64,000 nucleotides of DNA from Amphibalanus amphitrite (lineage: Eukaryota > Arthropoda > Thecostraca > Balanomorpha > Balanidae). The first letter of the stretch is position 1; each line of letters begins with the position of its first letter. The stretch covers positions 117,670 through 181,669 of the forward strand of contig NW_024882863.1 of assembly GCF_019059575.1 (NCBI RefSeq), given 5' to 3'. Below, piece after piece: positions 23,730 to 34,828 of the stretch. A program made the position numbers and the translations under genes. The notes below the pieces were generated by a model. The model had not been told where the DNA came from, searched no databases, and saw only the letters and a program-made list of their open reading frames with translations.

Positions 23730-23757
23730 CGACATGACAAGTGACAGCTTTGCGAGT

Positions 23758-23790
23758 CGCCGCCGGTAGCGCCACCAGCTACCGGCGGCG
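23758..23790 (+). promoter_or_regulatory. Perfect hairpin in Mhc 3' UTR
   Basis: Arm CGCCGCCGGTAGC (23758-23770), 7-nt loop, and exact complement (23778-23790), 28 nt after the stop codon. A 13-bp GC-rich stem with no mismatch in the transcribed strand suggests an RNA structure that acts on stability, localisation or 3' processing. The role is inferred. Confidence 0.6.
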
Positions 23791-24068
23791 AGCCGCGCGC
23801 CCATACAGACTGAACGAGTGAGTGAGGCGACATGCGCGGCTAAATGTCGGCGCCCATCCGCACAAGATGGCGGTCGTGACGTCACGGCACGTGCGGCGCC
23901 CGAGCCCCTGGCCTGCGCCGTAATATGGCGGACAACATGGCGGCGGCGCAGTGTCGGGCGGAGTCGGCGTCGTGCGTTGCCATGGCGACGCGTATGCCCG
24001 CTAGTGTTTCTGTGGCGACCTTTCTACTGAACTGTGTTCCCATATGCATGATACGAAAAGGTGCAGGT

Positions 24069-24074
24069 AATAAA
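24069..24074 (+). terminator. Mhc: Mhc poly(A) signal
   Basis: AATAAA 340 bp after the long-tail stop codon, the first canonical signal downstream. It gives a 3' UTR of about 0.36 kb. Confidence 0.7.
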
Positions 24075-25915
24075 TAGCCGACAAACCTACTTCGAGTTTA
24101 AGTGACGAGAGATCTAGGCATAGGTAGTCTGTACGGGATTTTGAGCGGCAAAAACACAGCCCTAGCGTATGGGTACCGAGTAGTATCAAGGGTGGAACGT
24201 CTAGTCACCGCATCCGGTGTGATAGCCGTTCCAGAATCTGTTGAGGACAGAGGATATTAGTGATTCCGATGTGGACTCAAGTAAGGGAATCACCACCCAC
24301 AACCCACCGGATAACATCGACCATAACTTCCATCCGGGGAAAGAGAGTTATCAGAGCATTGTGGTCCGTCGCGATACCAAACGCAGGCGGCTGCGGTTGA
24401 GCCATCGCCCAACTGAGCCATAAACGATTGTAGTTGGGGAAAACCGTGATAAAGCAAAGAAGGCAAAATGCGTCAGTGAGCCCCAGCGACGCATAAAACC
24501 ACCCGAGAAAAGTCATAGGTGGAGAATTTGACGGCATTGCGAGTGTTTGTAGCTCTTGCACCGCAAATTCACCGCCCTAGCGCACAGGCTTGGTCGCTTG
24601 GCTTTGAGACCGCAACAGAAGGTGGGGTTCAAGGTTACACGCGCAGTGGCGACGGATTTGCGGTGCCCGAACACCCACAGTTCCTCACAATTCTTCACTT
24701 TGTAGACAGTGGTAGGGGTAAGAGAGAGCAGCATGAGCATGGGCGTGGGCTGGCGTCATCCTCGGCAGTATGTCGGAAGGTAGGTTCAGTGGCGACAGAA
24801 CACCTTCAAATAAGGGGGGCACTGCCGAGTGCCGACCTTTGATCCCATTCTTTCCGTGCAACGCCCATAGGGCTAATGTTAAAATGCAAAAATCAAAGGG
24901 GGACACGCCCCCCCCCCCCGTTCCGCCGCCTATGCCATGAGCATGCGCAGTAGGCAATAGGCATCATTGGGCGGAGCAGACGGCGTCACGGCAGAATATT
25001 TTGCCGCAGAATAGCCCGACGGATGCTCGTGAATTCGATTGTTTTTGCTTTGTTACTCAACGCGGCGCACCAAGCAATTGCATTGTGGTGTGTTCCTTCC
25101 TTGCGGAGATGTCGTCAGAGATGTTATTTTGCGTGAATTGGTGAGTTGCCGCCCTACCCTGGCAACCTACAGTAGGTAGGTATAGGTAATACCCATTTAA
25201 TGAACACATTATTGTGTAGTATTTCAGTGGCATTCGTGTGAAATCGTTTTGCATCGATGGTAAGCGATTGCCGAATTTTGCTACTAGGCAGATTATTGCG
25301 TCGGACTCGGAGTGTTTCACAAAATATCATACAGGTGGGTCCCATTTGTAGTAGGTATTTATCGCCTTGATTCTGCCATTCTAGGCGGCCGTGCAGCGTC
25401 ACCAGAGAGGCGATGTCACACCTAGTAGATGTTGCGACCACCGAGTCTTACTGAGGTTTCTCTTTTCTCAGGTCTTGCACTGACAGACATGTATAAATAT
25501 TAACTGTGTGTGCCTGAACTGACAAGCTGGCATGATGAGATGGCATGCTGAGACTGCTATGCTGAGACTGGCATGAACTGGGAGCGGAAACTTCGGTAAC
25601 GCTTTACTTTGCATATGATCTACTTTTTCATATGTTTGCTTATCATTGGTTGTTGCCATCTTCATTTTCTCTTTGTCTGTCAACGGTCATCGCTCATTAA
25701 CTTCTGTGTCATTGACTGTGTTATGTGCTGTCTCTGCTTGCAGAAACCCCACTTTGCTGCATGCGCGCAAGGCTGTGTTTTGTGCCATTCCTTCTGTTTC
25801 TATCTTTTTCCTTTGTTTGCCTTTCAATGTATCCTTCCCTTTACGTCTTTCATTTTTGTGTACAATAAAGCGTTCAACGTACAGAAGCATGTGGGAGCAC
25901 AAAGACCGCTACAGT
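24075..25915. other. Intergenic, no gene recognised
   Basis: No coding exon I can support. A C-homopolymer lies at 24908-24920. A plus-strand AATAAA at 25864-25869 follows a T-rich stretch (25600-25860) and could be a distal poly(A) site of Mhc or the end of an unrecognised transcript. Confidence 0.45.
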
Positions 25916-25921
25916 AGATAT

Positions 25922-27797
25922 GTTACAGGCAAAGTGAAAACTCGGGCATTTTGCAAAATGCCTAGGCAATTTGCAAAATGCCTGACCCGCCAGGCATTTT
26001 GCAAAATGCCCAGGCAGTTTGCAAACTGCCTGACCCACCAGGCATTTTGCAAACTGCCTAGGCATTTTACAAAATGCCTGACCCGCCAGGCATTTTGCAA
26101 AATGCCTGGGTTTCCATATATTCCACCGTTTTTGTTGACTACAGGCGTTGATCATAAACGTTCCACTGTGACTGACCCCACAACACATTTCACATGTGTT
26201 GTGGGCATATGTGACACATTCCACGGTCACGAATACAGGGCGTCACGAAATTGTTGCGGGATGTTGTACTTGTGTCCCGAAATGTATTGCATCGTAGTTG
26301 CGTCAGTGTTCTCCAGTACCTCGCTGACAAGTTATCAGCGGCCATATGGTCTGTCCCCGCGGCACCTGGTGAAGCTCAAATAGGCCTCTGTAGCCCATCA
26401 TGCCCCAAACGAGAATCCCCAGTGCCCAGTGGGTGCTTCACCGTCTCGACGGTGCAGCGCCTCTGAGCTGCTGTTGGCCCAGAACTGCTTGTTGGGACGG
26501 TTAGTGACTAAGAAGAGCTCTACTAGCCATTTTCACGACGGGCTGGCTATCCGGCGAGTGCACCTAATTTGACCAAATCTGCACCTAATCTCTTTTAATA
26601 CAGCAAATATCTTTATTTTATGAATTTATTTCAGTGTTTTAACCGATGATGCTCTCTGATAATATGACAAAGGAGGCATATAAGCAATTAGTACAACCCC
26701 AGCTGATAGCTACTAAGAGACACACTGAACCTAATTTGACCAAATATGCACCATCTGCACCAGATGTGAACCAAATGTCTACCAGATGGCCGTCATGAAA
26801 ACGGCTAATATCGACTCACGGCCTTATCATTGAAAAGTCTGAATCTCTAGTCCTGAGTGGTTCAGATTTGTTGGGTTAATTTGTCGAAATCCAGTTGCAC
26901 CACTTATGGATGACGGTAAGTCAGGGTTGCAGCCTGAGGTTGAGCGGCTACAGCTTCAGGGTAAAATCTTCAGATACCGGGAGATGGCCGATTTAGATGC
27001 CAAGTGCCCTGGTCCAGAATCAGATGCCCTGGTGCCGGACCCGTTCAAATTACATCCATTCAGCACTCAGGAGGGGCATGGAGGGACAAGACCGCGCCAA
27101 CCGCGTATCAAGTTCGTGACACTCTGAATACCTACGTCTTGCGTCAATTCTGTCGAGATGGAGCCAACGCTGAATGGACTTGAGCCACCGTCTCCGTACC
27201 TTTTGTATACCTATACGGAGTTGTAGCCGTGTGTATAAAAGCTGCGATGTCCAGTATTCTGCCCCGGTGGGCAACTGTTCAGGCAGAGACGATTGATAAT
27301 ATATACCTAAACGTGTAACAATCAAATTTTCGTACATTGGAAGGGTATTCTTTTCTGATCAATATCCACCCATAGTATTTTCAAAAAACCACCAAGAGCT
27401 CCTAGAAACAGTACAATCATTGTACCGAGCGCATGTTTACCCACGAAACCACGCCCGGTGCTTAGCACCCGACGGCCGCTGGGGCTCAGTGAGCTGAACT
27501 CGGCGGCGCTACCCGGAGAACGCAGTGTCCCCTCACTTGGTGCGCATTGACAGCGATTAACTTTTGTAAGCGGCAGTTACAAATGATGCTTACCTATACA
27601 TCGTCGCCAATGCGAGTTTGATGTCAGCCATTTTGCAAAATGCCTGGAAAAAATATTTCAGGCAGTTTGCAAAATGCCTGGTGGGTCAGGCAGTTTGCAA
27701 ACTGCCTGGGCATTTTGCAAAATGCCTGGCCGGTCAGGCATTTTGCAAATTGCCTAGGCATTTTGCAAAATGCCCGAGTTTTCACTTTGCCTGTAAC
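25922..27797. mobile_element. Foldback-type element with palindrome-rich inverted ends
   Basis: 1,876 bp from GTTACAGGCAAAGTG to its reverse complement, flanked by an exact 6-bp target duplication AGATAT (25916-25921 and 27798-27803). The terminal inverted repeats (about 25922-26110 and 27628-27797) match almost base for base over about 135 bp. They are made of tandem near-palindromic words such as GGCATTTTGCAAAATGCC and GGCAGTTTGCAAACTGCC. The 1.5-kb interior has no transposase I recognise; it holds short direct repeats (CCTAATTTGACCAAAT near 26567 and 26729). Non-autonomous DNA element; a 6-bp duplication does not settle the superfamily. Confidence 0.85.
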
Positions 27798-28001
27798 AGA
27801 TATATTATTCCGGGTGTGAAACAGGGCCCTGAAGTAGGCAGTGACGAATGCGGTTAGTGATGATCGGTGGGTGGTGAGTGCCGAGTGGTGACTGGTGAGC
27901 ACCTACTAGACCTAGGGTTGAATTGGAAAAAAACTGTAGGGGGGTGTAAATTCGCCCCCTCCACTGCAGCCCTCGGCATGGCAAAATGATGTTTCCCCGG
28001 A

Positions 28002-28083
28002 GCGGTCGTGGCCGAGTGGTTAAGGCGTCTGACTAGAAATCAGATTCCCTCTGGGAGCGTAGGTTCGAGTCCTACCGACCGCG
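28002..28083 (+). tRNA. tRNA-Ser (anticodon AGA)
   Basis: 82 nt folds as a class II tRNA. The acceptor stem pairs GCGGTCG with CGACCGC, with discriminator G. A box is TGGCCGAGTGG, the anticodon loop CTAGAAA carries AGA, there is a long variable arm as expected for serine, and B box is GGTTCGAGTCC. No encoded CCA and no intron, as for a nuclear gene. The first T-run that could stop Pol III (TTTT) is about 28 bp downstream. Confidence 0.95.
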
Positions 28084-28309
28084 TGATCTTTACTCGCAGC
28101 TACGATGAAACACTTTTGAATCAGCACAATGTTCCCCGAAGTCCGAACCGCCCATCCACTCGCATCATCGCATCGTGTTGAGTGAAGCGTCTAAGGACGT
28201 TCAACCAAGAACCCCGCAAGGACGCCCGAGGCCTAGTGAGCCACATTCTTTCGATCTTCACAGCATTGATTGCCATCTGTTTGGCTCTGGGTCTCACTCC
28301 CATCCCACG

Positions 28310-28410
28310 GCACGCCGCTACTAGCTACTATGGAAATTTAAGCAGTTGCCAACTTTGAATGTTTCCAAAGAGACCATAGCGGCAGCATCTCGTAGCGGCG
28401 TGCAGACTCT
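28310..28410. repeat. Short inverted repeat
   Basis: CACGCCGCTAC near 28310 is repeated inverted (GTAGCGGCGTG) near 28395, with a further CTATGG/CCATAG pair inside. It may be a very small MITE or a stem-loop. No flanking duplication was seen. Confidence 0.4.
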
Positions 28411-28628
28411 TCATCAATACACTAGACACCAGCCAAACTTATTACGCCCTATGTCTCTCACATAAAGGCTTAGCTAGCAATGGAGCTAATAAGCCAGTAA
28501 CAAAATAGGTGAATCCTACGTCTCTCACTCAGGTTGCGCTGCAAAGGGGCTTGTAGCAAAAAGATTGCAAAGTTTATCCATATACAATGAGAGATGAAAC
28601 GAAACCACACGTATACCAATTTCACAAC

Positions 28629-28634
28629 TTTATT
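28629..28634 (-). terminator. CISD1: CISD1 poly(A) signal
   Basis: AATAAA on the minus strand, about 355 bp after the CISD1 stop codon. Confidence 0.6.
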
Positions 28635-28988
28635 TGCCTACAAAATATGTGACAATAAATCACTTAGGTGTGGATGACGTCCTAAAGATGGTCGTAGACC
28701 ACGTATATTCCAAAATTAGCATATCAACATCTTATCTTCTCCCTATACCAACCAGGGATACACATGGGAAACACCAATGCTGCTCATGGGTTACAATATC
28801 GCAAAAGCTTCGCATCCTCTCAAAAGCATAGACCGTATGTACAAAGAAAACCCTAGCCGACACTAACACCAAAAGTTCTCAAAAGCACAACCAGTCACCG
28901 GTTATACACAGAGCCATACAGGCCAGACTCTACACTGAGCTACTATGGCGGGAACCGACTGACACAGGTCACCGACCGGTGCTGCCAT

Positions 28989-30925
28989 CTAGGCCGCCTT
29001 TTTCTTGACAATCAGCGGGCCAACGTTGTCGCCTGTCTCTTTGTTGTGCTTGTTGTGGCTTCCATCGCAGTAGGGGAACTGAGGAAACACGATAGGCCGG
29101 TTAGCATGGCTCGTATCGGTGCAACAGCACACATCCTGTCAGCGTGGTGAAGCAGTCATAGCGCCAGGGGATGGGAAGACACGCTAGCAGTAGCATGCAT
29201 CAACCGACCAGGAGTATGACGAAAAGTATGCTTCTACGTAAATCAGAAGCAATTTGTCCAGGAGCTTAATTCCCCATATCAGGTTGACCATTTACTTTAC
29301 CTCACACATACATTTGCCAACGAACTTGGTGAAATCAAGTGGATTTCACTCACAGTTGCGAGAGCTCAAAAGAACCATAAACCCCACGCAGTCATCGGAA
29401 CATAATAAAGGGTAAAATTGCACGTACGTTAACCACATTCCCTATCCTATACAAACGGTTCAGTTTGATTACATAATGGCCTCATTCAGTAGGCACGCTC
29501 CAATGTCAGCTAATCCTGTATATCAACCACCACCTATTAACACTGTAAGATTTCCAATGTGAGCACATTTTCATATACTTTGTGTGAAAAACAGTGTTGT
29601 CCTTCATGTGGCCTAGAAAATAAGGCGTCCGTCACGTAACTCGGTGGCAGCGAGATCTAAGCCGGAGAGCCCCACGTCATTTGACCCATGTTTCTACATT
29701 CAGCCAGCTGGCTGCAAAGTGAAGGAGACACGCTGGACCCGGGAGGACCGTGTCGCCATCTACCTGTGGTACGTTTAACTCTCCGCCTAGCTTACCAGGG
29801 AACCGGGGTCCGGGCAAGACCCTATATACCGGTCCGGGAGCGGGCAAGGTCCGGTGGTGGGTCTGTGTCGTCGTGGGTCATTCGCGGCAACCACCGTTTA
29901 GTGTGTCTCCCGAGCCCACAGCCACCTATTCATCCATGAAACTAAATACCTTGAAAAATAAGATACCGCTCAGCCGCGGCCCTGACCTTTTTGCTCCTCC
30001 AGCAGCGGCAGAAGACGGCCTTGTCGCCAAGGTCCTCCATGTCGACGGAGTCGGCCACCTTCTCACACTCCTTCTTGTGACACAGGTTAACGCAGCCCTG
30101 GCGACGAGAGCCAGTACAAATCACAAACTTATCCATCTAGACTTGCGTGATGGGCGATTGACACAGATTAATGCAACCCTGGTAACAGGGGAGGTTACAA
30201 ATGACAGACTTATGTATATCAACATGTGCAACTTTGGAATAGACCTGGGGAACTAGTCTTCCACTTCCAATTTGAATTAGCGCAGGATAATGCAGCTGGA
30301 TAGGTACCAAGCACAAATAATTGTGCTGACAGTTCTAAAACCTGACATCAGCATAGTTATTACCAACCATAAAATTCATGAGGACATAAATAACATTTCT
30401 AAGGCTTCTGAATCAAGTTTTAATCATTTATAACAACTCATTGCCTGTTGGACAATTTTTTTTTCAACTGAAGCTAATCTATCCCACAACTCAAAATTTT
30501 CCAGAGATTTCAGTTTAAACACTACCACATATCAACAGCTATGTAATGGACAACAGAACACAATTTCAACTGTCAACACTCAACACTTACCACGGCAAGA
30601 GGACACAACTTGTTGTAGAGCACCACAGCAATGCCGCCGCAGGCCAGACCAAAGGGCACAAGTGCAGCCCAATCTTTGCCTGGATACAACATGAATTCAA
30701 TGTCAGCTCTATGTTTATAGATCATACCACCAATCATACTCCATTATAACTCATGACGTCAATTTACTTGAAATAAAAACAAAAATGATCAGTTCATCAG
30801 TATTTTTTTAGGACTCCATCAAGTTTCAAAAGGTAGGTATCTTGAACCATGAACTAACAAGATACATACCAAGAAATAGTCAACTTACCACTGAGATTGC
30901 TGTAGAAGCTCATCAGCCCAGCCAT
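28989..30925 (-). CDS. CISD1: CDGSH iron-sulfur domain protein (mitoNEET/CISD family)
   Basis: Complete gene of four coding exons: 30889-30925, 30591-30679, 29987-30097 and 28989-29078. GT-AG borders and phases 1, 0, 0 join to a 108-residue protein, the same length as human CISD1. The family binds a redox-active 2Fe-2S cluster as a homodimer on the outer mitochondrial or ER membrane. Start [12 protein letters not shown] is followed by a hydrophobic anchor (about residues 15-33, [15 protein letters not shown]). The soluble domain contains [19 protein letters not shown] and then FPYCDGSH, giving the 3Cys-1His ligands (CRC, YC, H), and ends [15 protein letters not shown]. The [10 protein letters not shown] segment is closer to CISD1; many arthropods have only a Cisd2-type gene, so the 1/2 label is tentative. 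Confidence 0.93.
30680..30851. repeat. CISD1 intron segment duplicated 6.9 kb away
   Basis: About 170 bp of CISD1 intron 1 recurs in the same orientation at 37547-37717 with a few substitutions and small gaps. The shared block includes CATGACGTCAATTTACTTG and ends at GGTATCTTGAACCATG. It is either a segmental duplication later split by repeats or two copies of an unnamed repeat. Confidence 0.8.
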
Positions 30926-31934
30926 GTTGATGTATGATGTATGCCTGTAACATAGTTAAAGCACCTCAGTGATTTTGAGATGGAATCTTTTCAACTTTTG
31001 TTCTTGTTAAAAAAAAAACTGAAAGTGAGGTATCATCCAAGTTGGCTTCCAACCTTTAATTGAGACATGTCTCACTCAATGACCTGACCTGGGTACTCTC
31101 TTAGCTGTTAGTTAGTGTTGTTAGCAGACGTCACCCGAGCTGCTATATCTATGTCTCACATGTGCAACAAAACAATTGTCTTTTCACGGTTAAATATATA
31201 ACAAAACATAATCTAACCTGACCTAACCTTACCTACAACCTAACCTACCAACCTACAACCTACCAACCTACCTAACTGGATATGGCAGCTCGGGTGACAT
31301 CTGCTAAGAGAATACCCTGTCCCTCTGGGTAGTGGGTAGTTGGTTAGGTTAGGTATGATTGACCCATTTTTTATGCAATAACTCAAATAAGCATGAAAAT
31401 GAGATCAAGACGGCACCTCAGTCAAAGCGCAACACGCCTCAAATTGAAACAATTGCAGCGCAGAGGAACAGGTGCAGATTGAGATTACCAAACGCACGTG
31501 TTCAACTCAACTCACCTGTTAAACTCACCTGTTAGGTTTCCACAACCTCGGCTCGTAAAGGAAGGAGTGGAAACCTATTGCGTGCAGAGACGCGCCAATT
31601 CCTTGGGTGGGCAGATGGCTGGACCTCAGGCAAGGAATTGGAATAGTGCGTCTGCATTTGGTAAAACACTGAAAAAGAAAACTGGTGCGTGTTTTAAGTG
31701 CCAGAATCCTAGACAAGATGATCAATCATGTAAATGAGAAAAGAGGGTACCGAAATGTGATACGTTCTCGGAAGGAAAGGTCAGGATAGGTAACCTAGGT
31801 TAGTCCACCCGGTCCAGCTCGAGAAGGGCGGGCAGCAGCTACCTGGGGGGTAAGGGCGGAATATGATAGGTAGCCCAGGCGCGTATAACCCCGCCCCAAC
31901 TTGGGAAGGGTGGGGCGCTTACCTGGGGGGGGGG
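30926..31934. other. CISD1 upstream region, low-complexity tract
   Basis: No coding exon seen. 31205-31275 is a degenerate array of CCTAACC/CCTACAACC words. 31800-31935 holds two similar blocks ending TACCTGGGGGG next to a G-run, at the 3' border of the LINE. The CISD1 promoter is probably near 30960-31200, which includes an A/T-rich TTAAATATATAA. Confidence 0.45.
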
Positions 31935-31970
31935 GGGATGAAGGATGAGATGTGGATCGTTTGCCTTCTC

Positions 31971-34787
31971 TTATCCTGTGTGTTCGTACAATCTACTGCC
32001 CAGTGCGGCTTTCAGTCCCTTTTTAAACTGCACCAGGGACTCCTCGTTCACCAGCCAATCTGGGAGGGCATTCCAATCTCGCACGACTCTGTGGGTGAAA
32101 AACCGTGACCTTGCATCTATAAGACTCCGACACGTTTTTATCTTTCTACTATGCCCGCGCGTTCTGCTGTCGGCCTCCAGATCCCAGAGGATCTCCGGGG
32201 ATATCTTACTGTGGCCGTGAAAAATCTTCCAACATTTGATAATATCGGCTCGAAGGAGGCGTCCCTTCACAGAGAATAGGTCAAGTTCCTTTAGGCGATC
32301 ACCATATTCCATATTGCGGAGCCCAATCACATTGCGAGTCCAGAGCCTTTGAACAGACTCTAATCTTTTGAGATCCTGTACATAGCCACTGTTCCAGATC
32401 GGTGACGCGTACTCGAGAATGGGGCGAATGTGAGATTTCAGTATATGAGTCATAAAGTCAGGCGAGCGACACCTGGTCGATTTCAAGAAATTGTGAGCAA
32501 CTCCTCCAGCCTTCGCTGCTATGCTGGCACAGTGTTCATGGAATTTCATCTCGTTGTCGATGATAACACCCAGGTCACTACATGACGTAACGCAGGGAAT
32601 TGTGTCACCAGCCAGTGTGTATGCACGGGGCTCGAAGTCATGGAATCGTCGCCTAAATCGTATGACGGCGCACTTCCTGAGGTTCATGCTGAGACCCCAA
32701 GACTCTGCCGTAGAGTGGAGCAAGTCTATATCCTTTTGTAGCGCCTCTTCACTGGTGTTGTGTTTATCGTTGTCTAGTTTGATAAATACTTTAAGATCGT
32801 CAGCAAAGATCTTATAACTGCACGACAAACTGGACGCAACGTGGTTGATGTAAACCAGAAAGAGAATGGGTCCTAAAACCGATCCCTGAGGAACGCCACT
32901 CCGAACCTCCGCAGCTGAACTCGTGGTGCCCTTAACAAGAACCTGCATCGTACGCCCCACCAAGAAATCTGTCAGCCATGTGATAAGTCGCCCTTGGACA
33001 CCGACTAACCTGAGTTTTTCTAGAAGAATAGTATGGCGCACCACATCAAAAGCCTTTGAAAAGTCGAACAGAACTAGATCAACGGGATGACCCAGATCTA
33101 AGGCTACAGTTACCTCATCGTAGGTCAGGAGTAGCTGGTCTTCCGTGGATCGTCCTGGACGAAAGCCGAACTGTTCGTCACTGAGGATCTGATTTGCAAT
33201 GAAGAATGCGTAGAGCTCTTTGGAAATTATCCTTTCAAGACTTTTGCAAGATACAGACGTGAGCGATACTGGTCTGTAGTTCATTGGGTCGTTACGAGAA
33301 CCCTTCTTAAATATCGGTACGACGAGCGAGGATTTCCACGCCGAGGGCAGCGCTCCCTCCAGAAGAGACTGCCTGTAAATCATGAGAAGTGGTGTGCATA
33401 AAGTTGCAGCACATGCCTTAAGCAGGGCTGGGTGCAAGCCGTCCTGGCCCATTGCTGAGTTCGGATCAAGGTTACTGAGCGTAGAATGTACGTCGATTAG
33501 GCTAATGTCAATGTCAGCCATGACAGTATCACTTCGCTGGTGAGCAGCTGGTTTATCTGGAATCGTCGTAGCGTGTATGCCAGTAAACACATGCAAAAAG
33601 CAGTCAGCCATCTCCTTGGGGTCGTCAGATATGGTATCAGGGTCGAGACGAAGAGGACCAACTGAAGAGCGAAGCTGCTTCTTGTGTCTAATGTAAGAGT
33701 GTAGCAGCTTGGGATTATCTCTAGACCTTGCTATGAGTGATTTCTCGTACTCAATTTGCGATGATGCGGCAAATGATCTAAGTTGCGAGTTGGCCTGCTG
33801 AAAACCTTCCAGCGCCAGGGTGGTCAGATGCGACTTCCTACCATGTTCTGACCTAAGGCTTTTGTATTTTTCCCAAGCCTCCTTTCGCAGACGTTTCAGC
33901 GACGATGGGGGATTCGCCTTCCAGGGGATCTTCCGCTGCCCACCACCCTGACCGGCTCGCGGAATGAACTGGTCAACGAGGGGCTCTAAGATAGACAGCA
34001 GCTTAACAAAAGCGTCTTGCGCGGAGATATGTCTGAGCTCAAAGTCCCAGTCAACAGTGCTGAGAGATGCATTGATAGCACTATACTGTCCTCGATGCCA
34101 CTGGTGTCTCAGGAGTTGTTGCGAGTGTAACTGAATGTCCATGTCAAATACATACTCACAGTGAATACTACAGTGATCGCATCCGGGTGGGGGAGGCTGC
34201 ACTTGTACTGTAGTTATCCTGTCCTGCTCGGAGGTTAGAATAAGATCTAGAACGTTGCCAGACCTCGGGAACGTGGTCTCATGTATCCACTGCGTAAGTC
34301 CGAGGGCAATGAACATGTCAACAAATGTCCGATCAGCTGCTGAGAATTGCCCACAGGGTTTATGGTCAATCCAGGCAACCGAGGGGAGGTTAAAATCTCC
34401 GAGAATGACTACTTCCTTCCCAGTGCAACTAGTCAAAAGAAAATCAGTTAAAGCCTGGTTCTCGCAAGAAGAGTATGAAGGGGGTCGATACACCACGTAA
34501 ATGTGAACGTTCATCTTTCTCAGTCTAAATGACAGGCAGTTAGGGTGTGTTGTATCTACTTCATCAAATCTCAAGGCCTCTTCAACAAAAGCGCAAACGC
34601 CATGCTTAGATGTGGCACCAGAGTCGTTTCGCAGTAGCTCATAGCCAGGGATGGAGACAGTTGCATTAGACACAGAAGGAGTAAGATGGGACTCTGTGAT
34701 CAATAGAATGCCAGGTCTAAACGAGTTTACCAGAGATTCACGAATGATTGAAAGCTTGCTACAAATGCCGTTTACATTGCAATGCAC
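31971..34787 (-). CDS. LINE ORF2: endonuclease and reverse transcriptase
   Basis: 938 residues without a stop. The N-terminal third is an APE-type endonuclease: metal-site blocks LLITESHL, VVYRPPSYSS, GDFNLPSVAW and the GCDHCSIH block. The middle is a reverse transcriptase: FKKGSRNDPMNYRPVSLTS, FGFRPGRSTEDQLL, FDFSKAFDVV, GVPQGSVLGPILF and the catalytic FADDLKVF. The C-terminal domain (WNSGYVQDLKRLESVQRLW, IGLRNMEYGDRLKEL) is typical of CR1-like LINEs. The start is uncertain: no upstream Met is needed if translation is coupled to ORF1. It nicks target DNA and copies the element RNA in place. Confidence 0.93.
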   Translation of the reverse strand: MHCNVNGICSKLSIIRESLVNSFRPGILLITESHLTPSVSNATVSIPGYELLRNDSGATSKHGVCAFVEEALRFDEVDTTHPNCLSFRLRKMNVHIYVVYRPPSYSSCENQALTDFLLTSCTGKEVVILGDFNLPSVAWIDHKPCGQFSAADRTFVDMFIALGLTQWIHETTFPRSGNVLDLILTSEQDRITTVQVQPPPPGCDHCSIHCEYVFDMDIQLHSQQLLRHQWHRGQYSAINASLSTVDWDFELRHISAQDAFVKLLSILEPLVDQFIPRAGQGGGQRKIPWKANPPSSLKRLRKEAWEKYKSLRSEHGRKSHLTTLALEGFQQANSQLRSFAASSQIEYEKSLIARSRDNPKLLHSYIRHKKQLRSSVGPLRLDPDTISDDPKEMADCFLHVFTGIHATTIPDKPAAHQRSDTVMADIDISLIDVHSTLSNLDPNSAMGQDGLHPALLKACAATLCTPLLMIYRQSLLEGALPSAWKSSLVVPIFKKGSRNDPMNYRPVSLTSVSCKSLERIISKELYAFFIANQILSDEQFGFRPGRSTEDQLLLTYDEVTVALDLGHPVDLVLFDFSKAFDVVRHTILLEKLRLVGVQGRLITWLTDFLVGRTMQVLVKGTTSSAAEVRSGVPQGSVLGPILFLVYINHVASSLSCSYKIFADDLKVFIKLDNDKHNTSEEALQKDIDLLHSTAESWGLSMNLRKCAVIRFRRRFHDFEPRAYTLAGDTIPCVTSCSDLGVIIDNEMKFHEHCASIAAKAGGVAHNFLKSTRCRSPDFMTHILKSHIRPILEYASPIWNSGYVQDLKRLESVQRLWTRNVIGLRNMEYGDRLKELDLFSVKGRLLRADIIKCWKIFHGHSKISPEILWDLEADSRTRGHSRKIKTCRSLIDARSRFFTHRVVRDWNALPDWLVNEESLVQFKKGLKAALGSRLYEHTG

Positions 34788-34828
34788 TAGTTGTAGGCGG
34801 AACGTCCGTGGAGTACCTCTGCCTCGTA

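Noticed and set aside
25909..26383. Cys-rich repeat frames over the foldback element ends
   Set aside because: They translate the palindromic terminal repeats and differ between the two inverted copies.
31205..31275. Interstitial telomere repeat (arthropod TTAGG type)
   Set aside because: Words are CCTAACC/CCTACAACC mixtures, too irregular for a (CCTAA)n array.
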